Positions 1-7,476 of a DNA stretch of 12,324 bases are shown in pieces. The notes under the pieces are model-generated. The model was given only the letters and a program-made list of their open reading frames with translations, was not told the DNA's origin and searched no databases. Every line of letters begins with the position of its first letter. Within the stretch, counting starts at the first letter, position 1. The stretch comes from Clostridiales bacterium (GTDB lineage: Bacteria > Bacillota > Peptococcia > Peptococcales > Peptococcaceae). The position numbers and the translations under genes are program-made. The stretch is from contig QAKL01000138.1 of assembly GCA_003343815.1 (NCBI GenBank), forward strand, positions 1 through 12,324, given 5' to 3'.

Positions 1-647
1 ATACGGCAGAGCATTTGCAAGCCATGCTCTCCTCCGCTGTCTATATCGTCGATAAACAGGACAAGCTTTTAGCCTATCGTGATGACAGCCAAAACTGCGC
101 TTTTGATTTTGACGAAGTAAAAAACGGAAAGCTTAGCGAGGAAAGCATGAGCTTTATCTATCGCTATACCCAAAGCACCGGCAATATTGCGCATGACGGA
201 CGTTATTTGATGATTATGCCGATTAACAATATGGACGAGCGCATCGGAACAGTCGTTTACAGCCGAAGCAAGAAAGGCTTTGACAGCGAGGAAATTATTC
301 TGGGTGAATACGGCGCGGCTATTTCGGCGGTGCAGCTTTTGCGCATGATTAATCGCAAAGCCGAAACGGAAGCGCGTAAGAAAAATGTCGTGCAATTAGC
401 CCTGGAGGTCTTATCCTATTCCGAATTAGAAGCCGTCAAATATATTTTCGGCGAAATCAATGGCAGCGAGGGCTTTTTGATTGCCAGTAAATTAGCCGAA
501 GAATACAAACTGACTCGCTCGGTAATTGTCAATGCTCTGCGCAAATTGGAAAGTGCCGGCGTGATTGATGCCCGCTTTCTGGGCATGAAGGGCACCTATA
601 TCAAGGTGCTGAATGACTATTTATATGAAGCATTAGCGAAAGTATAA
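1..647 (+). CDS. codY: CodY-family transcriptional regulator (partial, 5' end outside window)
   Basis: This is the C-terminal part of a CodY-type global regulator. In Bacillota, CodY represses amino-acid and stationary-phase genes in response to branched-chain amino acids and GTP. The frame is open from base 3 with no stop, so the TTG at 15 is internal; about 26 N-terminal residues appear to be missing compared with Bacillus subtilis CodY (259 residues). A GAF-like half is followed by EYGA and a linker helix. The winged helix-turn-helix is nearly identical to the family: LTRSVIVNALRKLESAGVI, then GMKGTYIKVLN. The GAF half is shorter than in B. subtilis, and the segment holding the isoleucine-contacting arginine (R61, in NDRMKKM) is not recognisable. 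DNA binding therefore looks conserved while effector sensing may differ. Identification is confident; effector change is inference from memory of the B. subtilis sequence. Confidence 0.93.
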   Translation, partial: TAEHLQAMLSSAVYIVDKQDKLLAYRDDSQNCAFDFDEVKNGKLSEESMSFIYRYTQSTGNIAHDGRYLMIMPINNMDERIGTVVYSRSKKGFDSEEIILGEYGAAISAVQLLRMINRKAETEARKKNVVQLALEVLSYSELEAVKYIFGEINGSEGFLIASKLAEEYKLTRSVIVNALRKLESAGVIDARFLGMKGTYIKVLNDYLYEALAKV

Positions 648-690
648 AAAATACTTGCCTGAATATATTCAGGCAAGTATTTTTTTTGCT
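646..690. terminator. Bidirectional intrinsic terminator between codY and the anion permease
   Basis: Bases 650-681 form a perfect 32-nt palindrome with arms built on AATACTTGCCTGAAT. It is flanked by an A-run on the left and eight T on the right. Read on the + strand it ends codY; read on the minus strand it lies just beyond the stop of the convergent permease gene and is followed by a T-run there too. It should insulate both transcripts. Confidence 0.9.
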
Positions 691-721
691 GATATTTTCT
701 TTTATCAAGCCTCAATCAAGC

Positions 722-2179
722 TTAATTACCCATAAAGAACATGCCTAACGGGTAACTGACCAGCATCATCACCAAGAAGCCCAGCACACAGGTCGTAATG
801 GTATACAAGAAATGTCTGCCGCGCTTATTATCAATAAACTCATGCGAGAACAGCATCGCAGCAGTCGGCGAGCCCGAGGGCAAAACCAGCGCAAAGTTTA
901 CGGCAAAGCATAATAAAGATACCGTAGTAAACAAGGCTATCGGCTCTACCGAATTAAAGGCGATTGCCAAAGGCACAAAGATAAAAGCCACTACCATATT
1001 GTTGGATAAATTGGTCAGGATAATAGCTATCGCTACAAACATCGCCGAAAAGACAATCGGACTCTTGCCGGCGAATAACGGCTGCAAATTGACCATCATC
1101 CATTGCTTTATACCGCCGTCTTCACTCAATAATACATTGGAAATACTCATCGCGACCGCAATCATAAACATCATACCCCACGGTATGGTATGCACAACCT
1201 GCTGGAAATTGCCGATAGGCTTGCCGTCAACATGAATAATATGGCATAAGCAAAATAGCACGATAGCCGTACCGGCAACGCCTGCTTTAGAGTATAATTC
1301 CGCTAACCAAGAGCCCTTCGGCAAATAAGGCGCAAAGGTCAAGGTCAGTAAATACGCCGCAAATACCGCGATTAACGATATCTGTCTTTTATTCAGCGGT
1401 CCTAAATTCTTTTTGAAAATTGTCGGGTCGAAATCTCTTATTTTGCTAACATCACAACGGAAAATAAAGCGCATCATTAATAAGAACACCACGATGAACA
1501 TAAGCACCGTCGGAATAGACATTAACATAAACGATAAAAAGTCCAAGCCCGTAAAGCCAGAGCGGGCTAAAATATTAATTAAATAAAGCATCAGTCCTCT
1601 AAACGGAACGATACAACCACCCATAGCACCGATAAAAACGCCGCCTATTGCCATCAAATGCAAATATTTATCTCCGTTTTTCAGTCCGGAGGCATCACGA
1701 ACCGACGTCAGCATCTGAAAGCTCAACAAAACTGCCAACAACGAAGTGGTTAAAATGCAGGCGATAACTATTATCAGGAAAAATACGAAGCTAAACAGCC
1801 ATGGACGACCTTTTAAGATTTTCATCCCCATCATCGCACTGACCACATGGTCAATAACGCCGCTCTCTCCCATAACTCCCAACACAGCCATCATTAAAAT
1901 CGCTTGCCAAAAGGTATCATTTCCCAACGACATAGCTACTGCACCGCTGATGTTGGTATAACCAATAACCGAATACATTACCACAGCAAATAAACTGGGC
2001 CATAATAAATCCACTGAAATCCATAAATACACCGTACCGATAAATAATCCCAAGGCTTTCATTCCGAAAGGAGTAATCGGCGCAGGTGCGGGAATAAATC
2101 CGAAAAAGAAAATTATTGCTAACCCGATAACGGTGTGAATCGCTTTTTTCATCGACGTATTTTTTGTTTGCGTTGCCAT
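722..2179 (-). CDS. DASS/SLC13-like anion permease
   Basis: A 485-residue polytopic inner-membrane protein, a normal length for divalent anion:Na+ symporter (DASS/SLC13) or related ion-transporter-superfamily permeases. Hydrophobic segments run through most of the chain: about 12-30, 40-75, 90-105, 128-155, 175-200, 215-240, 265-283, 300-315, 333-350, 375-405, 415-435 and 460-482. The second half carries TNLSNNM (389-395) and LPSGSPTAAM (433-442), which resemble the SNT-type substrate/sodium hairpin and the conserved PxGxP region of the family. In the first half the equivalent spot reads ILTTSLLAVL, not a clean SNT, so the substrate cannot be named. The start ATG at 2179 has a G-rich ribosome site (AGGGGGGT). 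The gene lies 99 nt downstream of the phosphatase-superfamily gene on the same strand, so co-transcription is likely and an anionic ester or its product is the plausible cargo. Confidence 0.8.
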   Translation of the reverse strand: MATQTKNTSMKKAIHTVIGLAIIFFFGFIPAPAPITPFGMKALGLFIGTVYLWISVDLLWPSLFAVVMYSVIGYTNISGAVAMSLGNDTFWQAILMMAVLGVMGESGVIDHVVSAMMGMKILKGRPWLFSFVFFLIIVIACILTTSLLAVLLSFQMLTSVRDASGLKNGDKYLHLMAIGGVFIGAMGGCIVPFRGLMLYLINILARSGFTGLDFLSFMLMSIPTVLMFIVVFLLMMRFIFRCDVSKIRDFDPTIFKKNLGPLNKRQISLIAVFAAYLLTLTFAPYLPKGSWLAELYSKAGVAGTAIVLFCLCHIIHVDGKPIGNFQQVVHTIPWGMMFMIAVAMSISNVLLSEDGGIKQWMMVNLQPLFAGKSPIVFSAMFVAIAIILTNLSNNMVVAFIFVPLAIAFNSVEPIALFTTVSLLCFAVNFALVLPSGSPTAAMLFSHEFIDNKRGRHFLYTITTCVLGFLVMMLVSYPLGMFFMGN

Positions 2180-2231
2180 TTTACTACCCCCCTACTCAAA
2201 TCGCTCTTTATATTTTCTGCAATATTATTTG

Positions 2232-2262
2232 AAAAGAAGCCTCTGTACTCACGGCTTCTTTG
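2232..2262 (-). terminator. Possible weak terminator or attenuator between hydrolase and permease
   Basis: A 9-bp stem (AAAGAAGCC at 2233-2241 with GGCTTCTTT at 2253-2261) has an 11-nt loop. On the minus strand it lies just beyond the stop of the hydrolase gene and is followed only by a short T-run interrupted by C. It may reduce read-through into the permease gene rather than stop it fully, or protect the upstream mRNA end. Confidence 0.5.
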
Positions 2263-2278
2263 CAAATATCCGTTTATT

Positions 2279-4408
2279 TTAATATTGGCGATTAATAGCT
2301 TGATAAATGATACTTCCCTCAACATCTTGCGGCATCGGTGCTTCGCACAAATAGCTGATAGTCGGAGCGATATCAACCAAGCGCACCGGACGATGCAGCG
2401 TTACACCCTTTTTCACATCGCCGCCGGCCATCATGCACAAGCATAATAAGCTGTGGTCATAATTGGTCACATGACTCATGCAGTTTGAGTGCTCCATGCA
2501 ATAATTGTGCGTAACCTGGAAGAAAATATCACCGCAGCGAGGACCGCCCATGCCGATAGCTTCCATTTCCTCTCTGGTCAAGCAGAACGAAATAATGCGG
2601 TCGCCAGTCTTCGGATCGCGATAACTATACAGCTTACTGATGACATCCTGTACAGTCTTTTCATAATCCTCCGGCTCGACAATACCCTCGGGATCACGTC
2701 CCTTTAAGTTAATATACACATGTGCGGAGCGCTGAGCCACGGCAACAGTTTTGCTCCAATCAATTTTTAATTTACCTTTTTCATTGCGATAAACTTCGCA
2801 TAAGCCCAATTCCATCATAACCTTCGGTGTGATGGCCGCCATCTCGCCTAATCCGGGATTGTGATAGCCGGGAGCATGAGGGATAGCACCGTGGTCGGAG
2901 GTAATGATAAGCGTGGTATTATCATCTAAATATTGCATATAATAGCCGATCAAATCATCGGAAATTTCATATATTCTCTCCATGCAATCTTTTTTGATGC
3001 GTTCCCATTCCGGATGTCCTCCGGGGATAGACTCGCTGATATACCAATGGTTAACCGAGTCAACTCCGTGAATATGCAGATAGAATAAATCCCAATCGGG
3101 CATTTTTTCTTTCAGTAAAAAGTCCGTAGCTCTTTTGTGCCACTCATAAATCTCCGCAAAGGATTCCATCGTAACCTGATCCGCCTGCTCCTCATAGCGA
3201 CCGTAGCTGGCCATACTGGCGACAGGACCTACTTTAGACCAAAATTCCTCTAGGATTTCGCGCGGATAGAAGTAGGCCTCTGATTCCATATTTAAGCCTT
3301 GGGCAATAAAAATTTTAGCCTTTTGCCCTTTAGGGTCAATATCCAAGATACGAATACGGTAAGCAACCGTTTTCTTTTCTTCGTTAATGGTAAATTTGTC
3401 AAAAATAAAATCACTCCACGGATTATCCCCGTTTACGGCAGTACCCAGCAAGGTCGCCATATCCTTTTTGCCAAATACCTGGACAGTATCATAATCCTTG
3501 CCGTTAGAAGCGCTAATCAACACATAACGCCGCTCCAAGCCGCTATTCATAATGATAGTGCCTTCCATTGCTCCCGCCGGCACCTCGCCTTTCCAGTTTT
3601 CCGCCAATTTAAACGGCGAATAAATAACATCGGAGGAAGCAGCCAGCGACGCAGCCTCACCGCCGGCGTCTTTCATACTGTCAATAACTACATTGGTCGG
3701 GAATTTAATCGGCGGCGGAGTATTGGTGACCTCAGGATAATCGGTTTTGATTAACTCTACACCGGGACGTGAAGAAAATCCTGCCATGGTAGCACCGCTT
3801 TTTGTCGCCTTACCCGATGCCTCAAATTCGGCTTTTTTGCCTTCTGTCGCCATAGCTTCCAGCTGGTCGCTGTAAACAATGCAGTCGCCGACATCGGTAA
3901 TATCCACATAATGCGGAAAATATCTTATTTTCCCCTCATCGACGGAAAACTCAGCAACCTTTTGGAAGTCTACCAAATCCCTTTGAAAAGGAGTCGCACT
4001 GGTACCGTCAATAAAAATATTCTTGGTTCCCTCGACACGCGGCGGCCACGACTCGCAGTAATTTAACATAACCGACTTTTTCCCGCCTCTTTCAAATGCT
4101 TCCCAAATCATCTCCGAGGCGACCAGTCTGGAGTCCCAATTCATTTGGAACATATCCAATTGATCTCCCAAGGTATGAGAGAAAAAGTCCGTTACCCCAT
4201 GTGTTCTCGGCCAGTTGCCGGTAGCCATACTTGCCCAGTTAGGCGGTGTTACCGTCGGATTAACACCTAACATGCCCAAGGATTCATGAGCCGCACCTTG
4301 CTCTAAAAAAGCTTTAAAATGAGGCAATTTCCCCTCGCCTATCATTCTTTTGATTACCATCGGGTCTGCGCCATCCAAGCCCAGCATCATCGCTCTTTTC
4401 TTTGTCAT
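2279..4408 (-). CDS. Alkaline-phosphatase-superfamily hydrolase (type I phosphodiesterase/nucleotide pyrophosphatase-like)
   Basis: A 709-residue protein with the complete two-metal active-site set of the alkaline phosphatase superfamily: D12 in LGLDGADP, the probable nucleophile T54 in TPPNWASMATG, D450 and H454 in HGVDSVNHW, D505-H506 in TSDHG, and H652 in NYDHSLLCL. The arrangement and the GNWPRTHG stretch after the nucleophile fit the phosphodiesterase/nucleotide pyrophosphatase branch. About 300 residues separate the nucleophile region from D450, holding a large family-specific insertion (roughly 180-380). There is no signal peptide or membrane segment, so it should act in the cytoplasm. 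The start ATG is supported by AAGGAGG 7 nt upstream. It sits between a LysR-type regulator and an anion permease, suggesting hydrolysis of an imported phosphate, phosphonate or sulfate ester. The superfamily is certain; whether it is a phosphodiesterase, phosphatase, phosphonate or sulfate-ester hydrolase is not decided by sequence alone. Confidence 0.88.
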   Translation of the reverse strand: MTKKRAMMLGLDGADPMVIKRMIGEGKLPHFKAFLEQGAAHESLGMLGVNPTVTPPNWASMATGNWPRTHGVTDFFSHTLGDQLDMFQMNWDSRLVASEMIWEAFERGGKKSVMLNYCESWPPRVEGTKNIFIDGTSATPFQRDLVDFQKVAEFSVDEGKIRYFPHYVDITDVGDCIVYSDQLEAMATEGKKAEFEASGKATKSGATMAGFSSRPGVELIKTDYPEVTNTPPPIKFPTNVVIDSMKDAGGEAASLAASSDVIYSPFKLAENWKGEVPAGAMEGTIIMNSGLERRYVLISASNGKDYDTVQVFGKKDMATLLGTAVNGDNPWSDFIFDKFTINEEKKTVAYRIRILDIDPKGQKAKIFIAQGLNMESEAYFYPREILEEFWSKVGPVASMASYGRYEEQADQVTMESFAEIYEWHKRATDFLLKEKMPDWDLFYLHIHGVDSVNHWYISESIPGGHPEWERIKKDCMERIYEISDDLIGYYMQYLDDNTTLIITSDHGAIPHAPGYHNPGLGEMAAITPKVMMELGLCEVYRNEKGKLKIDWSKTVAVAQRSAHVYINLKGRDPEGIVEPEDYEKTVQDVISKLYSYRDPKTGDRIISFCLTREEMEAIGMGGPRCGDIFFQVTHNYCMEHSNCMSHVTNYDHSLLCLCMMAGGDVKKGVTLHRPVRLVDIAPTISYLCEAPMPQDVEGSIIYQAINRQY

Positions 4409-4484
4409 ACTAGAACCTCCTTAAAAATTTGTAAATGGTTTTTTTACAGTATAATTTAACAACCTGCATCAATTTGGCATTAAA

Positions 4485-4518
4485 ATTATACCGTTTGTCT
4501 GTATATAAATTATATATC
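4485..4518 (-). promoter_or_regulatory. Candidate promoter and AT-rich palindrome (possible LysR-type operator) upstream of the hydrolase gene
   Basis: On the minus strand a consensus TATAAT lies at 4490-4485. The expected -35 position (4513-4508) is a poor match (ATAATT) and falls inside a near-perfect AT palindrome at 4502-4516 (TATATAAATTATATA). A good -10 with a poor -35 overlapped by a palindrome is a common layout for activation by a LysR-type protein, and such a gene lies just upstream. The T-N11-A core of LysR sites is degenerate, so this is tentative. Confidence 0.35.
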
Positions 4519-4593
4519 ATCATTTTATTGAATGTATATCAGAAAAAAGCTGACGTCTCCATACCCATGTCCGCTAATGCTTGACTGCCTGCG

Positions 4594-4648
4594 AAAAAAA
4601 TAACAAAGACTCACCGACATTTCTGCCTTGATGAGTCTTTGTTATTTT
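4594..4648 (-). terminator. Intrinsic terminator of the LysR-type gene
   Basis: The arms AATAACAAAGACTCA (4599-4613) and TGAGTCTTTGTTATT (4632-4646) form a perfect 15-bp stem. Read on the minus strand it is followed by a T-run of seven or more. It ends the regulator transcript about 40-90 nt after its stop, so the hydrolase gene needs its own promoter. Confidence 0.9.
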
Positions 4649-4685
4649 CTGTAGTTCACTTTAGCATTATCCCACAGCGGCAAAT

Positions 4686-5600
4686 TTATTTTTCCATTGC
4701 GGCAGCTACCACTGCTTTAATAATTTGAATAATTTGCTGAATATTTTTATCGCTTTCGCAATCCTTATTCACTATTAAATAAATATTACTGTATACATCG
4801 GCCAAGCCTATATCGTTTTTTAAATATAAAATATCCTCCGAATAGCGCCACGGCTGATTGCGCAATAAAAGCTCCGTTGACAAGCCAACTGCCAAGGCAC
4901 TGTCAATCATGGTTTTATACATCTCATATGTGGATACCGTAATAATCGGGTACTCATTTTCATTCAAGCCGAGAATCCCCTTGCTGCTGTTACCGTAATT
5001 TTCATAATTTACAATCGCTACCTGTTTTTTCAGCAAATCCGAGTACGTCTCAATCCCCAAAAAGCTGTGCGCTACCAAAACAACCTTGTCCTCACACAAA
5101 TGGATAAAATCCAGTTTTTTGGCATAATGCGCGTTATTTTGATATAATTGGACATTTCTTTTTCTGGAATCGTCAAGCAGCAACAAATCGGTTTTTCCGT
5201 TGTACAAATCCTCTATATTTTTCTCCATATTGCCCTTATCCGAAATGCTCACTTGCACATCAGGCAAATTTTCCCGAATACTTTCAAAAATTTTCGGCAA
5301 AACAATCGCATTTAATCTGCTGCTTGTAGTAAGCATATACTGCTTCTTATTATTTTTCAGGCTGCACATTTTTTCGTATATTTCAATCATTTCTCCGGCA
5401 TACTCGATCACCTTTTCCCCGTCCGCCGTCAAAAACATCCCTTTGGAAGAGCGATTAAAAATTTTCACGCCTAACTCATTTTCCAAAGAAGTAATCATTT
5501 CTCCGATATTTTGTTTGGAGGTATAAAGAAGCTCCGCCGCTTTTGTTAATGATTGCGTTTCTGCTGTTTTCAAGCAATAATACAGCTGATCTATTTTCAA
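4686..5600 (-). CDS. LysR-family transcriptional regulator
   Basis: A 304-residue LysR-type regulator of the usual length. Residues 1-60 are the winged helix-turn-helix (SLTKAAELLYTSKQNIGEMI, then LENELGVKIFNRSSKG), followed by a linker helix to about residue 85 and an effector-binding domain to about 295. The DNA-binding part differs from the usual SQPAVS recognition helix (here TSKQNIGEM). Translation starts at TTG (5600-5598), chosen because AAGGAGGAG lies 6 nt upstream and no ATG is nearby. The gene is upstream of, and in the same direction as, the hydrolase and permease genes, but separated by a strong terminator. It is divergent from the zinc-ribbon/ABC pair across 229 AT-rich bases. 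It could therefore control either side. The inducer is unknown. Confidence 0.93.
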   Translation of the reverse strand: MKIDQLYYCLKTAETQSLTKAAELLYTSKQNIGEMITSLENELGVKIFNRSSKGMFLTADGEKVIEYAGEMIEIYEKMCSLKNNKKQYMLTTSSRLNAIVLPKIFESIRENLPDVQVSISDKGNMEKNIEDLYNGKTDLLLLDDSRKRNVQLYQNNAHYAKKLDFIHLCEDKVVLVAHSFLGIETYSDLLKKQVAIVNYENYGNSSKGILGLNENEYPIITVSTYEMYKTMIDSALAVGLSTELLLRNQPWRYSEDILYLKNDIGLADVYSNIYLIVNKDCESDKNIQQIIQIIKAVVAAAMEK

Positions 5601-5829
5601 AAAAATCTCCTCCTTATCAATAATTTTATCAATATTTTCGGACAGCTCTTTTCATCATAATATTATAATAAATTTTATCATAAATCAGATTTTTTAACAA
5701 GTTCTTTACGTTATTTTCGCACAATGTTTTTTGTCAAAGAAAAACTTACATTATTATTTAATTGTAAAAGGTTTGTTGATAGTAAATTTTTCTTGAACCC
5801 GTTATACTGTTCTTAGGGAGGAGATCTTT
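5601..5829. promoter_or_regulatory. AT-rich divergent intergenic region
   Basis: This region separates the LysR-type gene from the zinc-ribbon gene and must hold both promoters. On the + strand a TATACT hexamer in CCGTTATACTG precedes the GGGAGGAG ribosome site, but without a good -35. On the minus strand TATAAT occurs at 5667-5662, also with a weak -35. Near the regulator start there are two direct TTATCAA copies (5614-5620 and 5626-5632) that could be autoregulatory. None of these is certain. Confidence 0.4.
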
Positions 5830-6183
5830 ATGAACAGACAACTCATGCTGGAGCAGCGAGCCAAAATCTGCTGCTGCCGTTCCTGCGGCAGTCATTTGGA
5901 AGTGCGTATGTGGGTCTATAATAAATACGGCGGTGCCGGAGCGGAGCTTTATTGCCCGAATTGCAACAAGCTCGAATACGGTACTGCACCGGAAATTTAT
6001 GATGTCGCCAAGGATTTTATTGATTCGGTAGAATTTAACTACTATCCAGATTTGGAAGACAACTCTGATGTGTATAAAATGAACGTCGCCAAAGTATGTG
6101 AAATGTTAGCCTGGTGTTGCAAAGAATGGGGCATACTGGATAACCAAGGCTTTCATCTGCAAAGGAGCGATGGCGATGAGTGA
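5830..6183 (+). CDS. Small zinc-ribbon protein of unknown function
   Basis: A 117-residue acidic protein that I do not recognise. Its N-terminal half has two CxxC knuckles, C16-x2-C19 (preceded by C14 and C15) and C42-x2-C45 in YCPNCNKLEYG, the spacing expected of a zinc ribbon. The C-terminal half (55-117) is probably helical and holds C90, C96 and C97 without a clear motif. There is no signal peptide or membrane segment, so it is likely cytoplasmic. The ATG has GGGAGGAG about 7 nt upstream. Its stop overlaps the start of the following ABC ATPase gene by 8 nt, so the two are probably translationally coupled. A role in nucleic-acid binding, metal handling or partner binding to the ATPase is possible but unproven. 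Confidence 0.8.
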   Translation: MNRQLMLEQRAKICCCRSCGSHLEVRMWVYNKYGGAGAELYCPNCNKLEYGTAPEIYDVAKDFIDSVEFNYYPDLEDNSDVYKMNVAKVCEMLAWCCKEWGILDNQGFHLQRSDGDE

Positions 6184-6997
6184 GCTTATCAATGCTGTCA
6201 ATTTAGGCTTTCGCCCCGGTAATCGCTACATTTTACACGATATAAACTGGCAGGTACATGCCGGCGAGCATTGGGTTTTATTCGGCCTGAACGGCAGCGG
6301 CAAGACCACGCTTTTGAGCATTTTAAGCGCTTATCAAGCCAACACCCACGGTGAGCTGCAATTATTCGCTACATCTCCCGATCAAGATAATGTCTTATCT
6401 CTGCGTCCTCAAATAGGATTTGTCAGCAGCTCTTTTTTTGACCATTATTACACTCGCGAAATCGCTTTAAATATTGTTTTAAGCGGCAAATACGGCGTCC
6501 TTGGCGTCCAAGAAGAAATATCCGACAGCGATATAATCAAAGCCAAATCATTATTGCGTGCTTTGGGCTTAGAGCAAAAGATGCACTATCCCTATCATCT
6601 TTTATCCAAAGGTCAGCGTCAATGTGTCTTGATCGCCCGCGCGCTCTTTAATCAGCCTCGGCTTCTTTTGCTGGACGAGCCCTTTTCCGGACTGGATATT
6701 TTGACCGCCTGCTATCTGCGGGAAACCATCGAATATCTCTGTCAAGAGCAAAGTCTCGCCCTAATTTATGTCACGCACTCTCTTGATGAGATTATGCCGC
6801 AGTTTGACCGCTGTTTGCTTTTGCACCAAGGAAAAATTGCAGCTTGCGACAAAACGGAAAAAATCTTCACCGATGCTTTACTGTCCAAAATTTTGCAAAA
6901 GCCTATCCATATTTCTCATACCGACGGCAAATATTCTCTGCATACCTCACAGCCATCCGCCTTGCTTAATTGGTATGAAAAATTCAGCGATTGCTGA
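6176..6997 (+). CDS. Stand-alone ABC ATPase (YlmA/ModF-like)
   Basis: A 273-residue ABC nucleotide-binding protein with every core motif: Walker A GLNGSGKTT (37-45), Q-loop Q79, signature LSKGQ (143-147), Walker B LLLLDEP (163-169), D-loop SGLD and H-loop H201. The opening (ILHDINWQVHAGEHWVLFG) and IVLSGKYG resemble the YlmA/ModF-type group of single ATPases. The start at 6176 is chosen because AAAGGAG (6161-6167) lies 8 nt upstream; the ATG at 6170 is only 2 nt from it and is unlikely. No permease or binding protein gene is adjacent; the only partner is the zinc-ribbon protein it overlaps. It may join a permease encoded elsewhere or act in a non-transport role. It contains a divergent C-terminal tail (about 225-273) of unknown role. 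Confidence 0.9.
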   Translation: MSELINAVNLGFRPGNRYILHDINWQVHAGEHWVLFGLNGSGKTTLLSILSAYQANTHGELQLFATSPDQDNVLSLRPQIGFVSSSFFDHYYTREIALNIVLSGKYGVLGVQEEISDSDIIKAKSLLRALGLEQKMHYPYHLLSKGQRQCVLIARALFNQPRLLLLDEPFSGLDILTACYLRETIEYLCQEQSLALIYVTHSLDEIMPQFDRCLLLHQGKIAACDKTEKIFTDALLSKILQKPIHISHTDGKYSLHTSQPSALLNWYEKFSDC

Positions 6998-7095
6998 AAA
7001 GCTGTTATTTTCCGCAACAGGCTAAATATTTGCGAAGATATAAGCCGCCTAAAATCAGAAAATTTTTTCTCACCTAAACCGATATCGTATTATGC

Positions 7096-7131
7096 AGCCG
7101 CAGAGTCGTTGTTCCGCTCGGCGGCTTTTTT
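7096..7131 (+). terminator. Intrinsic terminator downstream of the ABC ATPase gene
   Basis: AGCCGC (7096-7101) pairs with GCGGCT (7121-7126), extended inward past one mismatch by GAG/CTC. The stem is followed by six T. It lies about 100 nt after the ABC stop and should end the zinc-ribbon/ABC transcript. Confidence 0.8.
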
Positions 7132-7253
7132 ATTGTAAATCAGCAATCCTTCTCGTCCTCCATGCCCCAACCCACTCCTCGCTTGACATTTTGTTTTAAG
7201 CAATTTCGTTACAGCACGGAAATATAAAGTTTTCGTTAAAATTTTATTCTGAG

Positions 7254-7282
7254 CTGATTTTTTACATCTTATATGCTATAAT
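7254..7282 (+). promoter_or_regulatory. Extended -10 promoter of the redox operon
   Basis: A consensus TATAAT (7277-7282) is preceded by TGC, giving an extended -10 (TGnTATAAT). The -35 position 17 bp upstream (CTGATT, 7254-7259) is weak, as is common with extended -10 elements. The start of the first operon gene lies 30 nt downstream with GAAAGGAG between. Confidence 0.6.
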
Positions 7283-7311
7283 AAAACTGCTCAAAGAAAG
7301 GAGTGTCCGCG

Positions 7312-7476
7312 TTGAATCCGGTAAATAAACTACTTCATTCCAAAAAGACTCTGTTGCAAATCGCTCTGCTCGTCTGCGGCACGGTCATGCTCTATTTCGG
7401 CATCAGCCGTGGCGAGGCGACCATGGTCTTAAACAAAGCTGTGAAATTATGTCTGGAGTGTGTGGGCATTGGCTAA
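7312..7476 (+). CDS. CD1871A-type small CxxC membrane protein
   Basis: A 54-residue frame starting at TTG with GAAAGGAG 9 nt upstream. It has one predicted membrane helix (about 13-31, LLQIALLVCGTVMLYFGI) and then SRGEATMVLNKAVKLCLECVGIG, ending with C47-x2-C50. The helix, the RGE turn and the CLECxGIG end match the small CD1871A-family CxxC proteins of Bacillota as I recall them; their function is not established. The CxxC end should lie close to the membrane, but its side is uncertain. The stop overlaps the start of the 4Fe-4S gene by 8 nt, placing it first in a three-gene redox operon, so a role in passing electrons or assembling the Fe-S partner is a reasonable guess. It is short and begins with TTG, so automated callers may miss it. 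Confidence 0.82.
   Translation: MNPVNKLLHSKKTLLQIALLVCGTVMLYFGISRGEATMVLNKAVKLCLECVGIG

Larger units (their letters stand above)
6998..7311 (+). other. Intergenic region between the ABC gene and the redox operon
   Basis: This 314-nt stretch holds the ABC-operon terminator near 7096-7131 and the operon promoter near 7274-7282. A weak bulged hairpin (AGCTGTT with AACAGGCT) follows the ABC stop. I see no convincing small gene or known riboswitch in the rest. Confidence 0.6.

Noticed and set aside
798..1235. A 145-codon frame on the + strand and others opposite the permease and hydrolase genes
   Set aside because: They are antisense shadows of long, motif-bearing genes and lack ribosome sites.
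6170..6175. ATG at 6170 as the start of the ABC ATPase
   Set aside because: It lies 2 nt after AAAGGAG, too close for initiation; ATG at 6176 has normal spacing.
7054..7068. Possible CodY box (ATCAGAAAATT-like) upstream of the redox operon
   Set aside because: It differs from the AATTTTCWGAAAATT consensus at about four positions, and no better match was seen by eye, so control by CodY is not supported.
6998..7311. Riboswitch or small RNA before the redox operon
   Set aside because: Apart from a terminator and a promoter I could not find a conserved fold that I recognise; the leader after the promoter is too short for a riboswitch.
7460..7468. GTG at 7460 as the start of the 4Fe-4S protein
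   Set aside because: The GGAG at 7455-7458 is only 1 nt away, whereas TTG at 7469 has a 10-nt spacing. The choice is likely, not certain.
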